64,000 bases of DNA from Ryuthela nishihirai (lineage: Eukaryota; Arthropoda; Arachnida; Araneae; Heptathelidae), in assembly GCA_038380435.1 (NCBI GenBank), contig JAWZYU010000034.1:24035404-24099403 (forward strand), written 5' to 3'. Under the pieces are notes generated by a model, which searched no databases, was not told the DNA's origin, and was given only the letters and a program-made list of their open reading frames with translations. A program made the translations under genes and the position numbers. Within the stretch, counting starts at the first letter, position 1. Every line of letters begins with the position of its first letter. Positions 34,690 to 45,400 of the stretch are shown piece by piece.

Positions 34690-35300
34690 TTTGACTTTCG
34701 TGGTGAGAGTTGGGGGGGGGGGTTAACATTTTTTTTTTCTAGAGGGAGTTCGAGCGTCCTCACATTTTGGTGCCAGTGTTGCAAGATACTCCTATTTGTT
34801 AAATTTATACTAGAATCTCACATTTGTGTAGAGTATATGAAATATCTAAACCGCTTCTTGAGGAAGAATTTTATAAGTTAAAGCAGCATTTCTCAAAAAT
34901 CTGTGGATCTCGAGAGCTTTGGGGAGTGGCAGCTGGATACAGTTTAATGTCTGTAAAAAAAAAAATGTTTCGTTCATAGTAGAAATGAGAGTTAGAACTC
35001 AATTTTATAAACACTTGCTTCACTAATTGCACAAATGTTATACTGAGTCGGAATTCATTCTCTTGTCCCGTCGCCTTTATTTTTTATAGTCCGTCTTTGT
35101 TATAACAGTAATTTGCTTCTTCATTTTTTTCTATTGCTTACCTTTAAATTAGTGACTTTTGAACAGTAATTTTGGATGCCATTGAACACAATACAATGTT
35201 CATTTTCGATCAGTATAATGTACACATGGGATTATAAAGCAATAGGATGAAACAAAAGGTTTGATTCTCGGCTCGAAGCTCTTTGTAGGTCAAACGAAAT
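34690..35300. other. Spacer
   Basis: Starts with G and T homopolymer runs (34712-34738) at the minisatellite edge. The rest is unique AT-rich sequence without recognised features. Confidence 0.4.
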
Positions 35301-35307
35301 CCAGGGT

Positions 35308-36470
35308 TGAGTTGTTTTAGCTCTGGGTGGCACTTTCCTAGACACAGTGATGGAAATGGCCAGGTCACTAGGACCTCGAGGACTCGGAGAAAGTTGGGGA
35401 ATGAACAGTGGACATCTGTTAGGAGAGATTGAGTAGTCTCTCATTAAGGCCATCCAGCGTGTGGACATCTGTTAGGAGAGATAGAGTAGCCTCTCATTAA
35501 GGCCATCCAGCGTGTGGACATCTGTTAGGAGAGATAGAGTAGCCTCTCATTAAGACCATCCAGCGTGTGGACATCTGTTAGGAGAGATAGAGTAGCCTCT
35601 CATTAAGGCCATCCAGCGTGTGGACATCTGTTAGGAGAGATAGAGTAGCCTCTCATTAAGGCCATCCAGCGTGTGGACATCTGTTAGGAGAGATAGAGTA
35701 GCCTCTCATTAAGGCCATCCAGCGTGTGGACATCTGTTAGGAGAGATAGAGTAGCCTCTCATTAAGACCATCCAGCGTGTGGACATCTGTTAGGAGAGAT
35801 AGAGTAGCCTCTCATTAAGACCATCCAGCGTGTGGACATCTGTTAGGAGAGATAGAGTAGCCTCTCATTAAGGCCATCCAGCGTGTGGACATCTGTTAGG
35901 AGAGATAGAGTAGCCTCTCATTAAGGCCATCCAGCGTGTGGACATCTGTTAGGAGAGATAGAGTAGCCTCTCATTAAGGCCATCCAACGTGTGGACATCT
36001 GTTAGGAGAGATAGAGTAGCCTCTCATTAAGGCCATCCAGCGTGTGGACATCTGTTAGGAGAGATAGAGTAGCCTCTCATTAAGGCCATCCAGCGTGTGG
36101 ACATCTGTTAGGAGAGATAGAGTAGCCTCTCATTAAGGCCATCCAGCGTGTGGACATCTGTTAGGAGAGATAGAGTAGCCTCTCATTAAGGCCATCCAGC
36201 GTGTGGACATCTGTTAGGAGAGATAGAGCAGCCTCTCATTAAGGCCATCCAGCGTGTGGACATCTGTTAGGAGAGATAGAGTAGCCTCTCATTAAGGCCA
36301 TCCAGCGTGTTCTTTAACGTGCAACAGGGGATGACTCTCACCACACACGAAGCCACGGCTCAACATCTCATCCGGCAAACGGAGGCCTTTCCAAGCCCAT
36401 CGGTGACCGAGGGAAGGGATGGTGGCCCAAGTGGGTCTCGAACCTAGGCACTGAAAAATTATTATTGGCC
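35308..36470 (-). mobile_element. SINE-A copy carrying an internal 53-bp x 17 expansion
   Basis: The 3' end (gttgttttagctctgggtgg) begins at 35308, and the body reaches acatctgttaggagagat at 35411. That segment through ccatccagcgt is repeated 17 times before the body resumes at 36309 (tctttaacgtgc) and reaches the B box gggtctcgaacc at 36433. The repeat unit is thus an internal piece of the SINE. Confidence 0.9.
35408..36308. repeat. 53-bp tandem repeat, 17 copies, derived from SINE-A body
   Basis: Each unit runs gtggacatctgttaggagag ... attaaggccatccagcgt. Starts at 35408, 35461 and so on to 36256 are exactly 53 bp apart. Copies differ at only a few sites (aaggcc or aagacc, gtagcc or gcagcc, agcgt or aacgt), so the array is young. 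Confidence 0.95.
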
Positions 36471-36499
36471 GGCTAGCTCTCCCGCCTATTATGAAATCC

Positions 36500-37960
36500 A
36501 GAACCCAAAGTTGTATCACTGCTGAGATTTTAAATTAGACATTGTCCATTTTAAAAATTGTAAAGTGTAGGGGCATTCAGACTTTCTTGAACGATTTGAT
36601 CCATTTCTAGAATCCTCCATTACGCATAGCATAGCAAGTATGATCTGATTTTTATCTTACTTTTGAATTTTGAATCGAATGACACATACAAGAGTTGCAG
36701 GGGGCTATTCCGCTATATTCAATTTCGTATCTGAACCGCCAAAGTGCAGATTACTTTCCATATACCCTTAAGGATCGTAACCTGAGAAAAAGGAGACTTC
36801 CTTTGGTAGTGGAAAGTCGTCTTCCGCAATATACTACATTACGACGTAGACTGTGCGTAGGGGAACAAAATGCTCTGTTTATGTTACGGAAACTTTGTTC
36901 TTGCTCTAACAAATGAAAAATGTGTTCATCGGTTTGTATTGTGATGTATTATTGCATGTATTATTATTGCATTGTGACATATTGATGATGTCTGTATTGA
37001 TTGTTAATTATGTCTTTGTTGATGATTATTGTGGTTCTTATGACCACTGGGAGAGCAGAAATCATCTCTCTGTGGAGTAAAATAACTCGACCCAACTGCA
37101 CGACAACTCCGCATTCCTCAACTAAACTGCCTTTCCATTCCACCTATCTTTGATCAATCGTCTTCCGAAGTGAAATCTAATAAAATACATCTGCTGGATA
37201 TTTTCTATCCACATGTTTTGTGGCCAGTCCTCAACCTCATTCGTGTATTTGTAGTTTCAACAAAAGGGCAACGAAACAGAGAGAAAATATTTATTCTGTG
37301 GAAGAGGATCACCCCGACCTTCCTTGTCCACTTCATACTGATGCATGGCATGACGTAGTGCATTGATAGCAAACGGGAAAGGACCATGGCTTGGGGAAAG
37401 ATAAAGCTTCGTCCGCACGTCACTTGATACAGATGTACTCAGCCTTGTTTCCGAGGGCAATCTCCGTGATTAGTCATTCACGCATTTATGGCTAAAGCAA
37501 ATTTCGTTTCCATGCTCCAAATGTAAATGGGCCGATAAGAGAGTGGGAAGTTAATCCATCCATCAGGATGCAAGGGAGTTCATTTCAGGTGAACGTTCAA
37601 TAAGAAAGTGGACGTCTTCATGTTCAGTTGCCAGCTGTGAATCCTCCTCGTTGCTCTATGCCAATCATCGTACGGCTCGTCGTCACAGAATAATCAGATG
37701 GACGTGATATTTATTTTGTTTTGCGGGTCGTGAAGTCAACTGATTTTACACTAAAAAATTTACTTCGATACGAATTGAAACGTTGCATCAAAATAAGCCC
37801 GTATTCATTACTGCCATAACCACCGTGGCTAATTTTATCCCCTGCAAACAAAAGCACGGTGTGACAGCTTTTCAAATACTTGATCATTGCCAAGATACAT
37901 TGTCGATCGTACGGAGTCTGCACATACTAAACTACCGTACCGAAATATAAAAAATTTCTC
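36500..37960. other. Unique intergenic region with unassigned short frames
   Basis: This is the most unique-looking part of the intergenic zone. Minus-strand frames at 37257-37460 (SPSHGPFPFAINALRHAMHQ) and 37711-37923 (TPYDRQCILAMIKYLKSC) look protein-like and could be exons or decayed gene fragments, but neither matches a family I recognise and splice sites do not connect them clearly. The plus frame at 36695-36916 is equally unassigned. Confidence 0.3.
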
Positions 37961-37964
37961 TCTC

Positions 37965-38425
37965 ATGTCAATGGGAATCTAACTTCGAAGTTTCATAACT
38001 TCTGAAATAAGCATTTAGTGGTAATTAAAATGTTACTGAAGATAACTTAAATCAGATCTATTCAAATCTCGATTTTTATCAATATTCGTTTAGTATTTAG
38101 AGATCACGAGAGCCAGAATATTTCGCAACATTAACTACAATTAAAAAAATTGAGTTCCTTTCAAAGCATTTACTAGAATAAAATATATAATTTTAGAAGT
38201 TTGCGTAATGATTATTTCAATGTTTGACAATTGTGAATGATTTTTATAAAACAAGGAAATATATTTTTAAATATTCCAGCTTACACATCTCTTTAAATAC
38301 TGAACGAAGATTGTTGAAAACTGAGATTTCAGTTGAATGTGATATTCATCTGCGGCCACATTTTTTCCATTAAATGCATATTTTAGATGGTATAAAGTTT
38401 TGAAGTTAGATTCACATAACCTGGG
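37965..38425. repeat. AT-rich foldback element, copy 2
   Basis: The left arm (37975-38115; taacttcgaagtt, cactgaagataa-like words, atctattcaaatctcgattt) pairs with the reverse complement of 38280-38425 (gcatttaatggaaaaaatgt, ctcagttttcaacaatcttc). It is related to 16815-17335. Confidence 0.65.
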
Positions 38426-38600
38426 AATTTCCTCATATTTAGGCCGGGTAGTGTATAGTTCCATAAAATGTTGTCTGGAGAGCGAACTTTAAATGGGAAT
38501 GTGTAAATTAAATTCTGATCAGATGAATAACTTCAGTGATGAGTGCCGAAATCCACTTCTGGATAAAGCACTAACTTTAAATGGTCGGTGAACAGAAGCG

Positions 38601-39230
38601 AATTTCTGATCATATCAGCAATTTCATATGGGATGTGCAGAAGCCAATTTCTTATCATATCATCAATTTCAGATGGAATGTGCAAAAGCCAATTTCTGAT
38701 CATATCATCAATTTCAGATGGGATGTGCAGAAGCCAATTTCTGATCATATCAGCAATTTCATATGGGATGTGCAGAAGCCAATTTCTTATCATATCATCA
38801 ATTTCAGATGGAATGTGCAGAAGCCAATTTCTGATCATATCATCAATATCAGATGGGATGTGCAGAAGCCAATTTCTGATCATATCAGCAATTTCAGATG
38901 GAATGTGCAGAAGCCAATTTCTGATCATATCATCAATTTCAGATGGGATGTGCAGAAGCCAATTTCTGATCATATCATCCATTTCAGATGGGATGTGCAG
39001 AAGCCAATTTCTGATCATATCAGCAATTTCAGATGGGATGTGCAGAAGCCAATTTCTGATCATATCATCAATTTCAGATGGGATGTGCAGAAGCCAATTT
39101 CTGATCATATCAACAATTTCAGATGGGATGTGCAGAAGCCAATTTCTGATCATATCATCAATTTCAGATGGGATGTGCAGAAGCCAATTTCTGATCATAT
39201 CATCAATTTCAGATGGGATGTGCAGAAGCC
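38601..39230. repeat. 45-bp tandem repeat, 14 copies, open in several frames
   Basis: Units start with aatttctgat or aatttcttat at 38601 and every 45 bp to 39186, with a partial copy at 39231. Since 45 bp is 15 codons, whole-array frames exist on both strands: FLIISSISDGMCRSQ and PISDHIINFRWDVQK units on plus, MIRNWLLHIPSEIDD units on minus. A 135-bp (three-unit) sub-block is repeated at 38611 and 38746. Flanking sequence shows no promoter or splice context. Confidence 0.93.
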
Positions 39231-39349
39231 AATTTCTAGCTAGAATGCAACTTTTGAGTGGAGGGTGCAAATGCTAATATCGACCCAGAACACTATAACT
39301 TAACAATATGGAGATTGATATGATATGATATATATTCAGATGTTGATAG

Positions 39350-41465
39350 ATCCAAAACGACTCAGTGATATTTTAGAGAACTTTCATTATGTTAACTAAC
39401 TTGTCTGGTATACCATATGATCTCACAATCAACCACAAATTATGACGATTAACAGAGTCGAAAGCCTTTTTGAAATCAACAAAGCTAGCAACCAAAGGTT
39501 TCGGAAACTCTAAACATTTCTCAAGGATCTGCCTGAGTGAAAATATGTTATCTATACATCCCCTACCACTTCTGAATCCACATTGCTCATCACGCAATTG
39601 CCTACCAACCAGATTCTTAATTCTATTAAGCACAATCATGAAAAGAACTTACCTGGAACAGAAAGAAGGCTGATACCCCTATAGTTATCGCAAGAACTAC
39701 AATCACCTTTTTTTAAAATAGGGATAATAATTGCTCTGATAAAATCCTTAGAAACCATGCCTTTATCATAAAAGAGATTCAAAATTTCAGTCATCCAAGT
39801 GGTAACAGAAAGATTCCCAGCCCTAAGCTTTTCCGTAGTAATTTCATCTACCCCTGGGGATTTATGAAGTTTAAGTTTAGAAACAGCTCAAATAACTTCA
39901 CATTGTGTTATAGGGCCAACGTTAAAGCCAACACTGCTTTTATCATCATTGCAAACATTGGGCGTAGAACTAACCACATTGTTTAGAACATCACTGTAAT
40001 GCTCAGCCTACCTAGCCATGACAGAATCCTCATCTTCTATAACCTTACCATGTTTATCCTTCAATCCCTGTATACCTGTCAGTTTTCTACCACAAAAACA
40101 TTAACTATCTGGTACAGCTCTCTGCTGTTGTGCTGTCTAACTGCTTCCTCGGCTTTGCCAGCCAAGCCATCAAGCCAAAGATTCTTATCAGCAGCTAACT
40201 GATGCTTTACACGTTTATTAAGTTCTCTGTAATGCTTTCTATTAGGACTAGGATGGAATTGATTAAGGACATTCCTGCAGTTCTTTTTTTCTGAAATAAG
40301 CTCAAGTGTCTTATCACTTAAGTAGTTCTGTCTCCTTGCTCCTTTTTTCCTAAAAGAGTAGTTAGTTTCCAAAAAATCCTGTTTAAAATGGTCCCATTCT
40401 TCCTCAATTTCAGTAGTAAGCAAACCATGACTATCATAATGACTAAGTAACCTATCATGGTAAGCTTTAGGTATAGTTGTGTCTTTCAGAGCTTCGGTGT
40501 TAAAGGTTAATTTTTTAACCCTAGCACAACACGTTTTAAGTTTAAGTTGCAAGACACTTTTAACAAGATAATGATCAGATCCAATTTCAGCTCTCCTATA
40601 TGACCTGGTATTCCTAACAGAACTAGCAAATTTGCTGTTAATTAATATGTTATCAATCATATTCTTTTGCAGCCCATCAGGTGAAACCCATGTGTACTTA
40701 TGTATGTCGTGGTGTTTGTAATATGTATTAGTTATTCTGAAACCACTGAGTTTACTTACCTGTAGGAGACGTTGCCCATTGCCATTGCAGCTATCAATAC
40801 CAAAAGGGCTTATCACCCCTCCCCAAAGGTCAGAGTCAGTACCAACTTTGTCATTGAAGTCACCTAGAACAAGGGTAATATCTACTTTCTTGACAGAATT
40901 CAAAATATCCTGAAGTTGTCCGTAAAACCTATCCTTCTCATCCTCATCAGCATCCTCAGTGGGGGCATAACAGCAGATAACATTCAAGTCTTTAACGCTT
41001 GTTTGAAATTTTGCTGTAAGAAACCTATCATTAATGCACTCATATCCTAGAAGAGCATCACTAGCGTGTCTGCTGAGAAGCAGACCCACGCCTTGGTGAT
41101 GTTTATTTTCTTCCCTCCCTGAAAAGAGAAATTTAAGATATTTTTTAAGAATCTGACCTTTATCTGTCCGTGTGGTCTCTTGGAAGCCGAGAATACCTAA
41201 ATTATAACGGTGGAATTTTTGTGTGAGGACATCAAGAGAAAAAGCTCTGTGCAGAGTCCTCACATTCCAACTACATATGGAGAGAAAATGGTTAGTGGGA
41301 TGTTTAAAGAAACTATGTTTATTGAGAGAGGGAATGGCGACAATATCAAACAGCCCCCAAATCGCAGACATGGGGCAAAGACCCGTTCCCCCACCACTAA
41401 AGGCTGAAGCGATCTACACTGGAAGACTTCCCCCAATGTAGAATTTGACGATGCCAATAGAAGCA
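39350..41465 (-). mobile_element. RTE-like LINE copy 8, most intact endonuclease
   Basis: From 41465 the minus strand enters a 430-codon frame (41371-40079) covering the endonuclease and linker. After a few stops, RT blocks follow at 40000-39360 (NYRGISLLSVPG, DEQCGFRSGRGCID, VASFVDFKKAFDSVNRHN). The copy is cut at about 39350, before the YADD region, where unique sequence next to the 45-bp array begins. The 5' end is truncated relative to copies 1 and 5. Confidence 0.88.
40079..41371 (-). CDS. LINE endonuclease domain frame (430 codons, retrotransposon protein fragment)
   Basis: An exonuclease-endonuclease-phosphatase type nuclease that nicks target DNA in LINE retrotransposition. Visible catalytic blocks in order: ICSWNVRTL (metal-binding Asn, residue about 35), LGFQETT (Glu, about 62), CCYAPTED (about 136), LGDFNDKVG (Asp and Asn, about 171) and GSDHYLV (Asp and His, about 272). 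After residue 280 comes the linker towards the RT. Other copies have GDFNAKVG, so the extra Asp here is a private change. The frame ends early at a stop before the RT domain, so the element cannot make a full polyprotein. Confidence 0.8.
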   Translation of the reverse strand: MSAIWGLFDIVAIPSLNKHSFFKHPTNHFLSICSWNVRTLHRAFSLDVLTQKFHRYNLGILGFQETTRTDKGQILKKYLKFLFSGREENKHHQGVGLLLSRHASDALLGYECINDRFLTAKFQTSVKDLNVICCYAPTEDADEDEKDRFYGQLQDILNSVKKVDITLVLGDFNDKVGTDSDLWGGVISPFGIDSCNGNGQRLLQVSKLSGFRITNTYYKHHDIHKYTWVSPDGLQKNMIDNILINSKFASSVRNTRSYRRAEIGSDHYLVKSVLQLKLKTCCARVKKLTFNTEALKDTTIPKAYHDRLLSHYDSHGLLTTEIEEEWDHFKQDFLETNYSFRKKGARRQNYLSDKTLELISEKKNCRNVLNQFHPSPNRKHYRELNKRVKHQLAADKNLWLDGLAGKAEEAVRQHNSRELYQIVNVFVVEN

Positions 41466-41479
41466 TTTCATTAACGGAC

Positions 41480-42272
41480 GATAAATTACTGATTTTTTTT
41501 ACAAACCACCAACTGGCAGAGAGCAAACCAAAAACCATACGAAGACAGTTTAAAGTAACAACCTTTATACCTAAAAAAATGAAACAACATTTATGTTAAA
41601 TGTTTATTTGCAAGTAATATATTTACAACAGAACCTCCTTTATACGAATGCATATTCAAAATTAAAGATTAATTCGATTTGCAGCAACGGATGCAAAATG
41701 GAATAGTTAAGCGCAATAACATTATATCACGTTAATTTCTCATTTTGTAACGACTTAAATAATTGCATATTTTATCTCAATTCAGTTCATATTTATTGGC
41801 AATAGCATCGACAAGCAATCCACGTGGTAACAAAAAATAATTCATAAGAAACAATTCTTGATAATAAATTTTAGCTTTTGTACATATAATTTTAAAGCAA
41901 TAGCAACTTTTTAAATGGTATTACAAGCACTGTATAAAATCTATTCAATTTAAATTTGATAAACGGTTCTGTTTTTTGAAGAATGGTAACAATATTATCA
42001 GCAGTTATATCCCTCTTGTGACTGAGGCCAACTGGCCACCGAATCAGTAACCTATTTACAGATCACAACATATGGATGACTTTTCTGTCCAAAGAAACAC
42101 ATCATAAGGTGATGTAAATACTTTTCACCTGAAACAAGCAAGTAAATAACGCCCGTTTCCTAACAGATGATATCCGATGGAGGTCGTGAACTTGAGCAGC
42201 TTGTTAATTCAAAAGCAGATCAGCAGACACCAATATGCGAAGGAAGTGAGTAATGAGACCGACGACTCTTCT
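41480..42272 (-). other. Probable 3'UTR and downstream flank of the SLC38-like gene
   Basis: Minus-strand sequence after the stop codon at 42273. It is AT-rich and contains candidate AATAAA signals on the minus strand (tttatt at 41603-41608 and about 41790). Which one is used cannot be decided. Confidence 0.45.
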
Positions 42273-42454
42273 TCAAGAGCAGAGTACTTCGACAGCTTCA
42301 GTTTGGCTCCCTTCTAGAACCGTTTCGAAGAGGATGACCCCGAAGCAGAAGGAGCCAAAGCCCGCGAGCAGAACAGCAACGAAGGTTAGGAAAAGGCTGC
42401 GCCACGTGTCGAGGTCTGGGTCCTTTTGAAGCACGACTCGTAAGAGACAAACAC
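42273..42454 (-). CDS. SLC38-like gene, last coding exon
   Basis: Minus-strand acceptor tttcgcag at 42462-42455. It completes a Gly codon (VYPG|V) and encodes LFLTFVAVLLAGFGSFCFGV, the last transmembrane helix, then a short acidic tail and the stop at 42273-42275. Confidence 0.82.
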
Positions 42455-45400
42455 CTGCGAAAAGATTTGCAAAGACATATTTAATCAGCTGGACCTCTTC
42501 CTTTATTTTAAGCACTAAAATATGTTACTTACTTATAAAATATGTCTCATTCATTACGATCATGCTCCCCTTTCAAAACCCTGTTGTGTACTGGAAGCAA
42601 AAATTATTATACTTGTGTTATTTCAAGAATTATTCAAGAAATATTTTAAAGATCTCAAAAACGCAGGAGAAAGCGTTATACCACAAAGGAAATCCAGTCT
42701 CTTGCTTTTATTTTAGGGTTCGATTGTGTCACTTACTCTCATCCCCCTCTTTTTTTAAAAAGATTCGGGCTGCAAGCAAACGCGATCAGGTAGTAAGGGT
42801 TTAACATCAGCCTTAACTACAGAATTGTACACAGAGTCTGGCAAAACACAAGGCACATTTAAATTTTTTTTTAATTTTCCCTTAGCTACAGGAATAATAA
42901 TTATAGCTTTATTTATGCTTACAATGTGGTTATATATTAAAAATATTTCGCTATAAACCTTATGGCTTGTCAGCAGGATTCCTCTCAAGCACATGGCAGG
43001 TTAATTAAAGAATAAGACATGTATAGCGAAAACTATACACATAACGGAAAACAGGAAACGAAGCAGCATCGAGGAAAAAAATATCGTTTAAAGCACATAG
43101 ATGAAAAATTAAAGAATTCTTATTCTATTTAAGAAGTGCTAGAATTGGGATACAGTGACCAAAGGCAAAAGCCTGTAGCTCAGGACAGAAATGTCTGGAG
43201 AATAAAATTACACAGTCTAATAGGACTCCATATTCCATGATTGCGTGATTTCTTTTTCTTGTGTTTGTAGGAGGGAATTTCAATTTAATTTATTTAACGT
43301 TTCCATATTATTTGGGTTGGGATTTGGGAAGAGAGTTATTCCTAATTGAGTTTGCAAAGGGATATCGCCATACCGAGCATCAGCAGCCCAATAACTGTAC
43401 GAACTTAATTCCCCCTGGGCTAACAAAAATGAACTTATGTCAGGGCACATTATAAAGCAATTCCAAATATTTTGAAGTGTTATATTTAAATTAAAGAGTT
43501 AAGTAATAAAAGTAACTGTGTGTCCAAAATGTCAAGAAGCACTCTTTGTTATGAAGGTATGGAGTAAGTATCACATGTAATGTCTTATTTCCAAATCGCT
43601 GGATTGGTAGAGGTGGACCGTTCTGACGTAGCCGCAGGGCTGACACCAATGGACTTCTGTTTTGGACGTCACATTAAAATCATTGTATACTCCGGAAAAA
43701 AAATCCATAATATACAGCACTGAAAGAAAAGAATTACTGCAGCTGCTGCAAGTTCAGACATGCTGAATCGAGTATGGATGACATCATCCTCATCCTCATC
43801 CTCATCCTCAAGCAGCCATGGACTACGGAGGTCCAACCAGACCGTGCAATTTAGTTCTCCAAGCAAGTCTATCCTGAGCTACATCTACTGCATCTGGCCA
43901 CTGCACACCAATTCTAACAAGGTCCTATTTGACATTGTCTGCCCACAGCATCCTAGGTCTCCCCTTCTTTCTGAGGCCTTTAGGCACACTGTTCATAACC
44001 CTATTCGCCAATCTATAATTATCCATACGGGCAACATGGCCAAACCAACGGAGTCTCTCTCTGCACAATGTGCTGCTTAAAGGAGGTTGCAAACTCCTTT
44101 GCCTAACCTCATCATTAGTTACAAAGGTGAACCACGTAATGCCCAAGATACTGCGTAAGCATCTGGAATCAAAAGCATCTAGTTTCCTGTTATCTTGTTT
44201 ACAAAGTGTCCAAGTTTCACTACCATAACTAACCCTAGAAAGAACCAAACTATTATACAGTCTAATTTTAGTCTTTAGGTGTATACGCCTATTTCTCCAC
44301 ACTCTCCATAGGTTCTTAAAAGTCCCGGCAGCAATCCCTATTCGTCTGTTATTCTCATGCCGCACATCACCATTATCTGTTACATAGCTCCCAAGATAAT
44401 TAAACTGTGACACCTGCTCAAGACTGCAACCATTCAGATTAACTGAATCACAGCCTGCCTGACCAATTTTCATCACTTTAGTTTTCTCTCTGTTTATAAC
44501 CAAACCTACACTACTACCAGTCTCATCAACAGCTCGAATGAAAGAGTTCATCTCATCAACATCATTTGCCAAAAGGGCTAAATCATCAGCATAATCTAAA
44601 TCAGAAATTTTCGTATCTCCAGCCCATTTAAGGCCAAAATCTTTCCCTTGAAGTGAATTTCGCATAACATAATCAATAACCAAACTAAAGAGAAAAGGAG
44701 ACAAAATGCACCCTTGTCGAACACCAGAAGCAATGCTAAACCAATTGCTACAAGCCTTACCAACTCTCACACACGACTCAGTGTTATGATAGAGAGCTTT
44801 CATTATGTTAACTAACTTGTCTGGTATACCATATGATTTCTAATCAACCACAAATTATGACGATCAACAGAGTCGAAAGCCTTTTTGAAATCAACAAAGC
44901 TAGCAACCAAAGGTTTCTGAAACTCTAAACATTTCTCCACATTGAATTAACAGTGAACGAAACTTTGAGAGTTCTTTGACATTTTGTACACACACTCAAT
45001 TTTCTTATTTATTTATATATATAGCACTTTGAAATATGGCTATTTTTTTAAATTGACCCTGTAGAAGGCAGAAAAAATATAAATTATCACTACTTAAAAA
45101 AATTAGGGGGGGGGAGGGGTTGAGTTTAGGGACGTCAAAAAAGCGACGCTCACCTTAGTCACCTAAAGCGGGCAACTTTGAATTGTGGGATTTTTTATGT
45201 TACACTCATCACATGACTCTTTCGCCCTCCTCACTCTGTGTACCTATGAATTGTGGGATTTATTATGTTACTCTCATCACATGACTCTTCGCCCTTCTCA
45301 CTCTGTGTACCTATGAATTGTGGGATTTATTATGTTACTCTCATCACGTGACTCTTTCGCCCTCCTCACTCTGTGTACCTTTGAATTGTGTGATTTATTA

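Noticed and set aside
38533..39277. Frames of 220-245 codons on both strands as a repeat-protein gene
   Set aside because: Open in several frames at once because the unit is 45 bp without stops. No promoter, splice or flanking coding evidence. Kept as a finding but not called a gene.
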